From positions 191,301 through 255,300 of the forward strand of contig NZ_BNBY01000006.1 of NCBI RefSeq assembly GCF_014656195.1: DNA of 64,000 nt. Reading direction: 5' to 3'. The stretch comes from Kitasatospora xanthocidica (GTDB lineage: Bacteria; Actinomycetota; Actinomycetes; Streptomycetales; Streptomycetaceae). The notes under the pieces are model-generated. The model saw nothing but the letters and a program-made list of their open reading frames with translations, had not been told where the DNA came from and did no database searches. Made by a program: the position numbers and the translations under genes. This document shows positions 1-7,466 of this stretch, piece by piece (position 1 is the first letter of the stretch; every line of letters begins with the position of its first letter).

Positions 1-72
1 GACTCCCTCGCCCGAGCCGGCCGACCCGTGTCCGCAGACGTGCACCACCTCCCGATGGAAAGAGCAGTGCCC

Positions 73-2706
73 ATGGCCCGCGACCTCACCCCCGGCTCAG
101 GCATCCGCCGCGGCCGGCTGAGGGTGTACCTCGGCTCCGCGCCGGGGGTCGGCAAGACCTACCGGATGCTGGACGAGGCCCGGCGCAGACAGGAGCGCGG
201 GGCGGACGTCGTGGTCGGCTACATCGAGTGCCACGGCCGGCGCCACACCGAGGGCATGCTGGCCGGCCTGGAGGTCCTGCCGCGGGTCCGGCGCTCCTAC
301 CGGGACGCCGAGTTCGAGGAGATGGACCTCGACACGGTGCTCGCCCGCCGCCCGTCCGTCGTCCTGGTCGACGAACTGGCGCACACCAACATCCCCGGCG
401 GCCGGCACCCCAAGCGCTGGCAGGACGTCGAGGAACTGCTCGCCGCCGGGATCGACGTCATCACCACCGTCAACATCCAGCACCTGGAATCGCTGAACGA
501 CGTCGTCCAGAAGATCACCGGCATCCCGCAGCGCGAGACCGTCCCGGACGAGGTGGTCCGCCGGGCCGACCAGATCGAACTCGTCGACATGGCCCCGCAG
601 GCACTGCGGCGCCGGATGGCCCACGGCAACGTCTACAAGGCGGAGAAGGTGGACGCCGCGCTCTCCAACTACTTCCGGGTCGGCAACCTCACCGCCCTGC
701 GCGAACTCGCCCTGCTCTGGGTCGCCGGGCGGGTCGACGAGGGCCTGCGCGACTACCGGGCCGCCCACCGCATCGACCGGGTCTGGGAGACCCGCGAACG
801 CGTCGTGGTCGCCCTCACCGGCGGCCCCGAGGGCGAGACCCTGATCCGCCGCGCCGCCCGCATTGCCGACCGTACGGCCGGAGGCGACCTGCTGGCCGTC
901 CACGTCACCCGCAGCGACGGCCTGGCCGGCGCCTCCTCCGGGGCGCTCGCCCAGCAGCGGCAACTGGTCGAGACCCTCGGCGGCAGCTACCACGTGGTCG
1001 TCGGCGACGACATCCCGACCGCGCTGCTCGCCTTCGCCCGCGCCCACGACGCCACCCAGCTGGTGCTCGGCACCAGCCGCCGCGGCCGGATCAACCGCTT
1101 CCTCACCGGCCCCGGCATCGGCGAGACCACCGTGGACGCCTCCGAGGACATCGACGTCCACATGGTCACCCACGAGTTCACCGGCCGCGGCCGGCTGCCC
1201 GCGCTCGGCCGCCGCCACTCCCGGCGGCGCACCGTCGTCGGCTACACGGCCGGCCTCGTCCTGCCCTGGCTGCTCACCGCCCTGCTCTCCCAGGCGCACC
1301 AGCGGATCAACCTCACCACCGACGCCCTGATCTTCCAGCTCGGCGTGGTCATCGTCGCCCTGCTCGGCGGCGCGATGTCCGCCCTGGTGGCCGCGCTCAT
1401 CGCCTCGGTGCTGCTGAACTACTACTTCATCCCGCCGATCCACAGCCTGACCATCGGCGAGACCAACAACATCGTCGCCCTGGTGGTCTTCGCCGCCATC
1501 GCGCTCACCGTCTCCACCGTGGTCGACCACGCCGGCCGGCTCACCAGCCGGGCGGCCCGGGCCACCGCCGAGGCCGAGACCCTCTCCACCCTGGCCGGCA
1601 GCGTGCTGCGCGGCGCCGACGCCCTGCCCGCCCTGCTGGAGAAGTCCCGGACGGCCTTCGGCATGCGGGCCGTCGCCCTGCTCTCCCGGGCCGACGGCGA
1701 GGTGCTCGCCCACTGCGAGGGCGAGCACCAGGGCGAGCACCGGACCGCGCGCCAGGGCGAGCACCAGGGCGAGCACCGGAGCGCGCGCCAGGACGAGGAC
1801 GGCCCGCAGGAGTCCACCGAGGTCCCGGTCGGCGCGGACGCCGTCCTGGTGCTCACCGGCCGCCGGCTGCCCGCCGCCGACCAGCGCGTCCTCACCGCCT
1901 TCGCCGCCCACGTCGCCGCCGCCCTGGAACGCGACCGGCTGGCCGTGGTCGCCGCCGAGGTCGAGCCGATCAAGGCCGCCGACCGGATGCGCACCGCCCT
2001 GCTCGCCGCCGTCAGCCACGACCTGCGCACCCCGCTGGCCGCCGCCCTCGCCTCGGTCGGCTCGCTGCGCAGCCCCGACGTCGAGTTCTCACCCGAGGAC
2101 CAGGACGAACTCCTCGCCACCGCCGACGAATCACTGGTCAAGCTCACCCGGCTGGTCGACAACCTGCTCGACATGAGCCGCCTCCAGGCCGGCGCGCTCA
2201 CCCTGCACCTCACCGAGATCCACCTGGACGAGATCCTGCCCAGGGCGCTGGACAGCCTCCCCGACCCGTACGCGCCGATCCAGCCGCTGGACCTGGACAC
2301 CGCCCCGCCGGTGCTCGCCGACCCGCCGCTGCTGGAACGCGTGCTCGCCAACGTGATCACCAACGCGCTGCGGTACAACGCCCCCGGCGCGCCCGTCCTG
2401 GTCACCGCCAGCCACCACGCCGACCAGGTCGAGATCCGGGTGATCGACCGCGGCCCCGGCATCGCCCCCGAGGACCGCGACCGGGTCTTCCTGCCCTTCC
2501 AGCGCCTCGGCGACACCGACAACACCACCGGCGTCGGCCTCGGCCTCGCCCTCTCCCGGGGCCTCGCCGAGGCCATGGGCGGCAGCCTGGAGGTCGAGGA
2601 CACCCCCGGCGGCGGCACCACCATGCTGCTCACCCTGCCTGCCGCGCACTCCGGGACCGAGCCCGCCGACCTCGCAGCCTCCGGGGAGGAGCCACCGCAT
2701 GAGTGA
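73..2706 (+). CDS. kdpD: Osmosensitive K+ channel sensor histidine kinase KdpD
   Basis: Membrane sensor kinase that phosphorylates KdpE to switch on the high-affinity KdpFABC potassium pump. Visible domains in order: N-terminal KdpD domain with a Walker A motif (GSAPGVGKTY, about residues 21-30) and DELAHTN; a universal-stress-like domain; four membrane helices of the DUF4118 type (about 390-495); a GAF-like region; a HisKA box with phospho-acceptor His649 (SHDLRTPLA); and an ATPase domain ending in GVGLGLALSRG. The reading frame is open back to a GTG at 28. I prefer ATG 73 because an AAAGAG ribosome site precedes it and little sequence is left before the domain. The GAF region carries an in-frame 36-bp duplication. 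The pump genes kdpFABC are presumably just left of the window. It overlaps kdpE by 8 bp. Confidence 0.93.
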   Translation: MARDLTPGSGIRRGRLRVYLGSAPGVGKTYRMLDEARRRQERGADVVVGYIECHGRRHTEGMLAGLEVLPRVRRSYRDAEFEEMDLDTVLARRPSVVLVDELAHTNIPGGRHPKRWQDVEELLAAGIDVITTVNIQHLESLNDVVQKITGIPQRETVPDEVVRRADQIELVDMAPQALRRRMAHGNVYKAEKVDAALSNYFRVGNLTALRELALLWVAGRVDEGLRDYRAAHRIDRVWETRERVVVALTGGPEGETLIRRAARIADRTAGGDLLAVHVTRSDGLAGASSGALAQQRQLVETLGGSYHVVVGDDIPTALLAFARAHDATQLVLGTSRRGRINRFLTGPGIGETTVDASEDIDVHMVTHEFTGRGRLPALGRRHSRRRTVVGYTAGLVLPWLLTALLSQAHQRINLTTDALIFQLGVVIVALLGGAMSALVAALIASVLLNYYFIPPIHSLTIGETNNIVALVVFAAIALTVSTVVDHAGRLTSRAARATAEAETLSTLAGSVLRGADALPALLEKSRTAFGMRAVALLSRADGEVLAHCEGEHQGEHRTARQGEHQGEHRSARQDEDGPQESTEVPVGADAVLVLTGRRLPAADQRVLTAFAAHVAAALERDRLAVVAAEVEPIKAADRMRTALLAAVSHDLRTPLAAALASVGSLRSPDVEFSPEDQDELLATADESLVKLTRLVDNLLDMSRLQAGALTLHLTEIHLDEILPRALDSLPDPYAPIQPLDLDTAPPVLADPPLLERVLANVITNALRYNAPGAPVLVTASHHADQVEIRVIDRGPGIAPEDRDRVFLPFQRLGDTDNTTGVGLGLALSRGLAEAMGGSLEVEDTPGGGTTMLLTLPAAHSGTEPADLAASGEEPPHE
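1721..1792 (+). repeat. 36-bp tandem duplication inside kdpD
   Basis: Two adjacent 36-nt units (1721-1756 and 1757-1792) differ by about two bases and encode GEHQGEHRTARQ then GEHQGEHRSARQ. Each unit itself contains a doubled GCGAGCACC(A/G)GG submotif. The length is a multiple of three, so the kinase frame is kept. It lies in the GAF-like linker before the histidine kinase core. Confidence 0.9.
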
Positions 2707-3373
2707 GATCCTGATCGTCGACGACGAGCCGGCGCTGCTGCGGACCTTACGGATCAACCTCAGCGCCCGGCAGTACGCCGTCCGCACCGCCGCCAGCGGC
2801 GGCGAGGCGCTCGACCGCGCCGCGCACTCGCTCCCGGACGCCGTCCTGCTCGACCTCGGCCTGCCCGACCTCGACGGGATGGACGTGCTGCGCGGCCTGC
2901 GCACCCACAGCGCGATGCCGATCATCGTGCTCTCCGGCCGCGGCGACGCCGCCGACAAGGTCGGCGCCCTGGACGCCGGCGCCGACGACTACCTCACCAA
3001 ACCGTTCCTGATGGAGGAACTGCTGGCCCGGCTGCGCGCGGTGCTGCGCCGCCCGCTGGGCGGGGTCCCGCCCACCCGGCCGGTGATCGGCGACCACGCC
3101 GTGGACCTCGCGGCCACCACCGTCACCGGCCCGAACGGCCCGGTACGGCTCACCCCGACCGAGTGGCGGATCCTCGCCCTGCTGCTCGCCAACCCCGGCC
3201 GGCTGGTGCCCGGCCGGCAGATCCTGCGCGAGGTGTGGGGCCCGGCCCAGGAGGGGCGCGGCAACTACCTGCGGGTCTACCTCGCCGGGCTGCGCCGCAA
3301 GCTGGAGCGCGACCCGACCCGGCCGCGGCACCTGATCACCGAGCCGGGGATCGGGTACCGGTACGTGCCGTAG
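2699..3373 (+). CDS. kdpE: KdpE, OmpR-family response regulator
   Basis: DNA-binding response regulator, 224 aa, partner of the kdpD product just upstream and expected activator of kdpFABC. The receiver domain has the acidic pair DDE at residues 8-10 and phospho-acceptor Asp52 (LLDLGLPD). The C-terminal OmpR/PhoB winged helix runs from about residue 125 and ends in the usual RKLERDP...ITEPGIGYRYV pattern. The start is ATG 2699, preceded by GGGGAGGA. It overlaps the kdpD stop by 8 bp, which implies translational coupling. Confidence 0.95.
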   Translation: MSEILIVDDEPALLRTLRINLSARQYAVRTAASGGEALDRAAHSLPDAVLLDLGLPDLDGMDVLRGLRTHSAMPIIVLSGRGDAADKVGALDAGADDYLTKPFLMEELLARLRAVLRRPLGGVPPTRPVIGDHAVDLAATTVTGPNGPVRLTPTEWRILALLLANPGRLVPGRQILREVWGPAQEGRGNYLRVYLAGLRRKLERDPTRPRHLITEPGIGYRYVP

Positions 3374-3511
3374 CGCGCGGCGGGGCGGCGCGCGGTGGAG
3401 GTGGCGGGCGGTCCGGGAGCCGGGGCGCCCGGTCGTCAACGGGCCGTCAAGAGCGGGCCGGGGGGCGCCAGGAGAGCGTCAAGGCCGGTGGAGGGCGGTG
3501 CTCCGTGGGCG

Positions 3512-3641
3512 TAGCGTCGGTACCGAAGCGAGCGGGCCCTGCTCCGTGTGGGGGAAGCCCGGGCCCGCTCGCGCCGCCGTCGGGAACGGCGGCCAGCAGG
3601 TGGGGGAGGGGCGCGCGACCATTCATCGCGCGCCCCTTTTT
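3512..3641 (+). ncRNA. Candidate small RNA: three tandem hairpins ending in a T-tract
   Basis: The 332-bp gap between kdpE and the convergent amidohydrolase gene is not empty. A possible -10 (TAGCGT, 3512-3517) lacks a good -35. It is followed by three perfect hairpins: a 12-bp stem 3528-3539/3561-3572 with a 21-nt loop; an 8-bp stem 3573-3580/3586-3593 with loop CGGGA; and an 11-bp stem 3608-3618/3626-3636 followed by TTTTT. The compact series and intrinsic terminator look like an independent structured RNA or a processed 3' UTR of kdpE. I do not recognise the family; it is not tmRNA, RNase P RNA, 6S or a standard SRP RNA. Confidence 0.45.
3608..3641 (+). terminator. Intrinsic terminator downstream of kdpE
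   Basis: A perfect 11-bp stem GGGGCGCGCGA/TCGCGCGCCCC with 7-nt loop CCATTCA is followed by five T. It ends the kdpE transcript and/or the candidate small RNA, before the convergent amidohydrolase gene. Confidence 0.85.
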
Positions 3642-3705
3642 GCCCGCTGCTTCCGTTCCCGCCAGCCGCTTCCGGAGGCCGACCCGCCGGCCCCGGCCCG
3701 CAGGG

Positions 3706-4974
3706 TCAGTCCTCGGTGCTCCCGGACTGCCGCGGCAGCGCCAGTGCCACGGTGTCCGCGAACTCCCGCACCGCGCTGGTCCGGCTGACCACCCGGCCGC
3801 TGTGCACCACCAGCCGGCTGTGCCCGCCCGCGAGCGCCCCGGCCAGGCTGTCCCCGCGCACCGCCAGCAGCTCCGCCGGGAACCCGGCGTCCACCCGGAC
3901 CGGCGGCAGCCCGAGCGCCGCCCGGGCCTGGTTCGCCACCGCGTCGTACGCCGCCTCCGGCTCCAGCTCCCCGCCCGCCGCCAGCAGGTACGCCGCCTCC
4001 AGCGGATCGGCCCGGCCGACCGGGTTGGACGGGTCGCGCAGCGCCCCGCTGCCCGCCGCCAGCGGAACCCGGGCCTGCGCCAACTCCCGCAGCAGGCCCG
4101 GCCGCAGGCCCGTCGACCGGCCCTCCAGCCCGGTGCAGCCGCCGTTCTGCGGCAGGCAGACCACCCGCACCCCGCCGGTCGCCAGCACCGTCGCGGCACC
4201 CCGGGCCAGCGCGCCGCACGGCCCGAGCGTCACCCGTGGCCGCAGCGGCGCCAAGGCGCCGACCAGCCGGGCGAGTTGGGCCGCGTCGGCGGCGGTGGTG
4301 TGCAGGTCCACCGGGCAGTCCGCCTCCCGGGCGGCCTCCAGCAGCAGCTGCACGTACCCGGCCGGGTCCGGATCCAGCTCCGGACAGCCGCCGGCCGCCG
4401 TGGCCCCCAGCTTGAGCGCCTCGCGCAGCTGCGCCCGGCCGTCCGCGCCGGCCCGGCCGGTGAGCAGCCGGGGCATCGCCACCGCCTGCAGCTCGGCCAG
4501 CCCCCGCAGTGCCTGCCGGGCGGTGAGCACCGCCTCCAGCCGGCGCAGCCCGTGCACGTCGCCGATCCGGACGTGGGTGCGCTGCGCGGTGGCGCCGTAG
4601 CCGAGCGAGGTGAGCGCGGCCTCGGTGACCCGCTGGGTCAGGTCGCCCTGGGTGTCCGGCGGCGGGGCGGGCAGGGCGGCGGAGAAGGCGTCGTCGTAGT
4701 GGGCGTGCGCCTCGGCGGGGGCCGGGAGCAGCAGGTAGCCCGTGAGGTCGATCCGGGCGCCGGTGGTGACGGTGGGGGCGCCGGGCAGGGCGGGCAGCGG
4801 GCCGAGGCTGCCGACGGTGCCGACGGCCTGGATCCGGTCGCCGCTGATCCGGACGTCCACCACCCGCCCGTCGGCCAGTCGGGCGCCGGTGAGCAACAGG
4901 ACCGGACCGTGCCCGAGCGGGTTGGCCGCCGGGCCGGGCCCCTGGTGCGGCCCGTCGGCGGCTGCGCTGTCCAT
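3706..4974 (-). CDS. Amidohydrolase-family protein, cytosine-deaminase-like but degenerate
   Basis: 422-aa protein with the cyclic amidohydrolase fold: an N-terminal beta-sandwich part, a TIM barrel beginning with His-x-His (HAHYDD, His90 and His92), and a C-terminal sandwich strand (LVVHSGRVVS). The layout and motifs follow cytosine deaminase CodA, including DPSNPVGRADPLEA in place of CodA's DPW-P-G region. A third His is present (DLHTTA, His225). The CodA histidine in SHTTAM is replaced by a Gly-rich GPCGAL (251-256), and the catalytic/metal Asp of GHDDV is replaced in GSGAL (308-312). Enzymatic deamination is therefore doubtful. The gene is monocistronic and divergent from the tRNA-Thr promoter. 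Specific substrate unknown. Confidence 0.8.
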   Translation of the reverse strand: MDSAAADGPHQGPGPAANPLGHGPVLLLTGARLADGRVVDVRISGDRIQAVGTVGSLGPLPALPGAPTVTTGARIDLTGYLLLPAPAEAHAHYDDAFSAALPAPPPDTQGDLTQRVTEAALTSLGYGATAQRTHVRIGDVHGLRRLEAVLTARQALRGLAELQAVAMPRLLTGRAGADGRAQLREALKLGATAAGGCPELDPDPAGYVQLLLEAAREADCPVDLHTTAADAAQLARLVGALAPLRPRVTLGPCGALARGAATVLATGGVRVVCLPQNGGCTGLEGRSTGLRPGLLRELAQARVPLAAGSGALRDPSNPVGRADPLEAAYLLAAGGELEPEAAYDAVANQARAALGLPPVRVDAGFPAELLAVRGDSLAGALAGGHSRLVVHSGRVVSRTSAVREFADTVALALPRQSGSTED

Positions 4975-5195
4975 CGCCGGCCCCCTCTCGCGCCGGCCCG
5001 TGCGGTCGGCCAGTCGATCCCGATCAACCCGATCAATGAGCGTCGAGCCTATGGGGCTCGGGGGCGGGGCGCCGGGAGGCGGGCAATAGTCGTATCGGGT
5101 CGGGCCGCCGGGCTCACGGGCCGATCGAACGCCCGGCCTTGGATCGCTCGTCCGCGCGCCCCGCCCACCTGCGGTCTTCGCCGCGGGATACGGAT

Positions 5196-5224
5196 TTCAC
5201 CTCCGGGCGCGAAACGTGTAATCT
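5196..5224 (+). promoter_or_regulatory. Promoter of tRNA-Thr (and probably tRNA-Met/rpmG)
   Basis: TTCACC (5196-5201), a 17-bp spacer and TAATCT (5219-5224) fit the streptomycete housekeeping sigma consensus. The tRNA begins 12 nt after the -10 box. Confidence 0.65.
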
Positions 5225-5235
5225 CTTCCTCGTTC

Positions 5236-5308
5236 GCCCCTATAGCTCAGTCGGTAGAGCGTCTCCATGGTAAGGAGAAGGTCTGCGGTTCGATTCCGCA
5301 TGGGGGCT
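5236..5308 (+). tRNA. tRNA-Thr (anticodon GGT)
   Basis: 73-nt cloverleaf. Acceptor stem GCCCCTA/TGGGGGC with one G-U pair; D arm AGCTCAGTCGGTAGAGC; anticodon stem TCTCC/GGAGA around loop ATGGTAA (anticodon GGT); T arm TGCGG-TTCGATT-CCGCA; discriminator T. No CCA is encoded. Confidence 0.96.
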
Positions 5309-5351
5309 CTGGTGAGAAGTGGTCAGCCTCGGCTGTGCCACGGATCACTGT

Positions 5352-5424
5352 GGCGGTGTAGCTCAGTTGGTAGAGCAAGCGGCTCATAATCGCTGTGTCA
5401 CCGGTTCAAGTCCGGTCACCGCTA
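5352..5424 (+). tRNA. tRNA-Met (anticodon CAT), elongator type
   Basis: 73-nt cloverleaf. Acceptor stem GGCGGTG/CACCGCT; D arm AGCTCAGTTGGTAGAGC; anticodon loop CTCATAA; T arm ACCGG-TTCAAGT-CCGGT; discriminator A. The first acceptor pair and D arm differ from the CGCGGGG initiator type, so I call it elongator. It lies 43 nt after tRNA-Thr, probably in the same transcript. Confidence 0.95.
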
Positions 5425-5507
5425 CCCCGCGTAGTCGGTCGGGAGATCGCACTCCCGGTCGGCTACTCTTGTTGTGTTCTTATTCGTTGTCCAAGGAAGG
5501 CACTCCC

Positions 5508-5672
5508 GTGGCTGCCACCGATGTCCGCCCGAAGATCACGCTGGCCTGCGTGGAGTGCAAGGAGCGGAACTACATCACCAAGAAGAACCGGCGTAACGAC
5601 CCGGACCGTCTTGAGATGAAGAAGCACTGCCCCCGCTGCAACTCGCACACCGCGCACCGCGAGACCCGCTGA
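5508..5672 (+). CDS. rpmG: 50S ribosomal protein L33
   Basis: 54-aa L33 that starts at GTG 5508 after a strong AAGGAAGG ribosome site. It keeps both CxxC pairs (CVEC and CPRC), so it is the zinc-binding C+ form; many streptomycetes also carry a zinc-free paralogue elsewhere. It follows two tRNA genes and precedes the HadA/HadB-like pair, the same arrangement as rpmG2-hadABC in mycobacteria. A long hairpin terminator separates it from the dehydratase genes. Confidence 0.95.
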   Translation: MAATDVRPKITLACVECKERNYITKKNRRNDPDRLEMKKHCPRCNSHTAHRETR

Positions 5673-5712
5673 CCCTGTCGTAGGGCATCGGGCCTGTGTG
5701 AATCAGGTCTTC

Positions 5713-5758
5713 GACTCCGGGCCGCATCCCTCACGAGGGGTGTGGCCCGGAGTCTTTT
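5713..5758 (+). terminator. Intrinsic terminator after rpmG
   Basis: An 11-bp perfect outer stem GACTCCGGGCC/GGCCCGGAGTC (5713-5723/5744-5754) plus an inner stem around loop CACG is followed by TTTT. Confidence 0.9.
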
Positions 5759-5803
5759 CCGTATCCGTCCGCTTCGTGTCCATCCGTGTTCCGAGGAGCT
5801 GCC

Positions 5804-6262
5804 ATGGCGCTCGACCCCTCCTTCATCGGGCGTAGTTACCCGCCCACCGAGCCGTACGAGGTCGGCCGGGAGAAGATCCGCGAGTTCGCGATCGCGATCG
5901 GCGACGCCAACCCGGCGTACACCGACGCGGAGGCGGCGAAGGCGCTGGGCCACCCGGACGTGATCGCCCCGCCGACCTTCCCGTTCGTGATCACCTACCG
6001 CGCGGCCGGCCAGGTCGTCGAGGACCCGGAGCTTGGCCTGGACTTCACCCGGGTCGTGCACGGCGACCAGAAGTTCGCCTACACCCGCCCGGTGCGGGCC
6101 GGTGACCGGCTGTCGGTCGCCGTGACCATCGACAACATCAAGTCGCTGGCGGGCAACGACGTGCTCACCGTGCGTGGCGAGGTGACGGACGCGACCGGCG
6201 AGCACGTTGTGACGTCGGTCATGACCCTGGTGGCCCGGGCCGCCGACGAGGCGGGGGAGTGA
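5804..6262 (+). CDS. MaoC-fold dehydratase subunit, HadA-like
   Basis: 152-aa hot-dog-fold protein of the N-terminal MaoC / UPF0336 type. In mycobacteria the HadA subunit pairs with a catalytic partner as the FAS-II (3R)-hydroxyacyl-ACP dehydratase. Here the segment IGDANPAYTDAEAA stands where R-hydratases carry the Asp-x-x-x-x-His dyad. The His is replaced, which fits a substrate-binding, non-catalytic subunit. The start is ATG 5804 with GAGGAG 8 nt upstream. The next gene begins 5 nt after the stop, so the two are almost certainly co-expressed as a heterodimer. Confidence 0.85.
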   Translation: MALDPSFIGRSYPPTEPYEVGREKIREFAIAIGDANPAYTDAEAAKALGHPDVIAPPTFPFVITYRAAGQVVEDPELGLDFTRVVHGDQKFAYTRPVRAGDRLSVAVTIDNIKSLAGNDVLTVRGEVTDATGEHVVTSVMTLVARAADEAGE

Positions 6263-6267
6263 GCGCG

Positions 6268-6690
6268 ATGGCGATCAGCTACGACGAGGTCGAGGTCGGC
6301 ACCGAGCTGCCGGCGGGATCCTTCCCGGTGACCCGCGACACACTGGTGCGCTACGCGGGCGCCTCGGGCGACTTCAACCCGATCCACTGGAACGAGAAGT
6401 TCGCCCTGGAGGTCGGCCTGCCGGACGTCATCGCGCACGGCATGTTCACCATGGCCGAGGCCGTCCGGGTCGTCACCGACTGGGTCGGCGACCCGGCCGC
6501 GGTGGTCGAGTACGGCGTGCGCTTCACCCGTCCGGTGCCGGTGCCGAACGACGGGGTGGGCGCGGTGATCGAGGTCTCGGCCAAGGTCGCCAAGAAGCTG
6601 GACGACCGCAAGGTGCAGGTCGACCTGCTGGCCACCACCGGCGGGCAGAAGGTCCTCGGGATGTCCCGGGCGATCGTCCGCCTCGTCTGA
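6268..6690 (+). CDS. MaoC-family (3R)-hydroxyacyl dehydratase, HadB-like catalytic subunit
   Basis: 140-aa hot-dog-fold hydratase with the intact R-hydratase motif ASGDFNPIHWNEKFA, which supplies the catalytic Asp and His missing from the upstream subunit. Expected reaction: dehydration of (3R)-hydroxyacyl-ACP or -CoA to the trans-2-enoyl form. I chose ATG 6268, with GGGGGAG 8 nt upstream, over GTG 6259, which would overlap the previous gene. No HadC-like third subunit is present. Whether it serves fatty-acid elongation or another pathway cannot be read from sequence. Confidence 0.87.
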   Translation: MAISYDEVEVGTELPAGSFPVTRDTLVRYAGASGDFNPIHWNEKFALEVGLPDVIAHGMFTMAEAVRVVTDWVGDPAAVVEYGVRFTRPVPVPNDGVGAVIEVSAKVAKKLDDRKVQVDLLATTGGQKVLGMSRAIVRLV

Positions 6691-6703
6691 GAGCGGCGGG
6701 ACC

Positions 6704-6751
6704 GGCCCCGGCCGACCCCGGACGGCGAGTTCGCCGGGGTCGGCCGGGGCC
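6704..6751 (+). terminator. Large hairpin terminator after the HadAB-like pair
   Basis: An 18-bp perfect GC-rich stem, 6704-6721 with 6734-6751, has a 12-nt loop and no T-tract. Such U-less hairpins commonly act as terminators in streptomycetes. Confidence 0.7.
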
Positions 6752-6767
6752 GCGCCCTTGCATAGGT

Positions 6768-6785
6768 AGTGATTGGCCACTAACT
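6768..6785 (+). promoter_or_regulatory. Operator upstream of tetR (copy 1 of the TetR site)
   Basis: AGTGATTGGCCACTAACT is an imperfect palindrome that ends 8 nt before the tetR start codon. It matches 14 of 18 positions of the perfect palindrome in front of the MFS gene (7404-7421), so it is the likely autoregulatory site. Confidence 0.7.
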
Positions 6786-6793
6786 TAGAACCC

Positions 6794-7357
6794 ATGGCGA
6801 GGTCGAGCATGCGGATGAGCGCGGAGGAGCGGCGCGAGAGCGTCGTCCGTGCCGCGATGATCGAGTTCGCCCGCGGCGGCTACCGGGGCACCTCCACCGA
6901 GGCGATCGCCCGTCGGGTGGGCGTCTCGCAGCCGTACCTGTTCCGGCTCTTCCCGGGCAAGCAGGCCATCTTCGAGGCGGCCGCCGAGCGCTGCGTCGAG
7001 GAGACCTGGCGGGTGTTCGATGAGGCCTCGGCCGGGCTGACCGGCTCGGCCGCCGCCGAGGCGATGTCCGAGGCCTACATGGGACTGGTCGGGGACCGCG
7101 ACCAGCTCATGATGCAGATGCAGCTCTACGTCTCGGTGTTCGCGGCGCGGGCGGCGGGCGAGGAGGGCATCGGGGATTCGGCCCGGCGGCTCTGGGAGTC
7201 CCTGTTCGAGCGGGTCAGGATCCGGATCGGCGGGGACATGGGGGACGCCACGCACTTCTTCGCGCACGGGATGCTGATCAACACGCTGGTGGCGCTGGGC
7301 TTCCCGGAGGACCACCGGATCTGGAGCGGCTTCAACGCGCACGACCCGGCCGAGTAG
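6794..7357 (+). CDS. TetR/AcrR-family transcriptional regulator
   Basis: 187-aa repressor with an N-terminal TetR helix-turn-helix (about residues 10-57: AIARRVGVSQPYLFRLFPGK) and a helical C-terminal ligand domain whose ligand cannot be predicted. ATG 6794 is chosen; an upstream in-frame TTG at 6773 would lie inside the operator. The gene stands directly upstream of an exporter in the same direction, and both have the same 18-bp palindrome in front. This argues for negative autoregulation and ligand-induced derepression of the exporter. Confidence 0.93.
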   Translation: MARSSMRMSAEERRESVVRAAMIEFARGGYRGTSTEAIARRVGVSQPYLFRLFPGKQAIFEAAAERCVEETWRVFDEASAGLTGSAAAEAMSEAYMGLVGDRDQLMMQMQLYVSVFAARAAGEEGIGDSARRLWESLFERVRIRIGGDMGDATHFFAHGMLINTLVALGFPEDHRIWSGFNAHDPAE

Positions 7358-7360
7358 GCG

Positions 7361-7392
7361 GGCCGCACGGTGGACTCCGTGCGGCCTCTTTT
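7361..7392 (+). terminator. Intrinsic terminator after tetR
   Basis: A 10-bp perfect stem GGCCGCACGG/CCGTGCGGCC (7361-7370/7377-7386) is followed by TCTTTT. It separates tetR from the exporter transcript, so the MFS gene needs its own operator-controlled promoter. Confidence 0.85.
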
Positions 7393-7403
7393 CGGCCCCA
7401 GAA

Positions 7404-7421
7404 AGTTATTGATCAATAACT
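7404..7421 (+). promoter_or_regulatory. Operator upstream of the MFS exporter (copy 2 of the TetR site)
   Basis: AGTTATTGATCAATAACT is a perfect 18-bp palindrome and an AT-rich island in 70% GC DNA. It lies 45 bp before the exporter start. With the site at 6768-6785 it gives a consensus AGTnATTGnnCAnTAACT. Confidence 0.85.
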
Positions 7422-7466
7422 ACCTAGGATCCGGAAGGCCCGGACCTGGAGGAACTGGGGGAAGTC

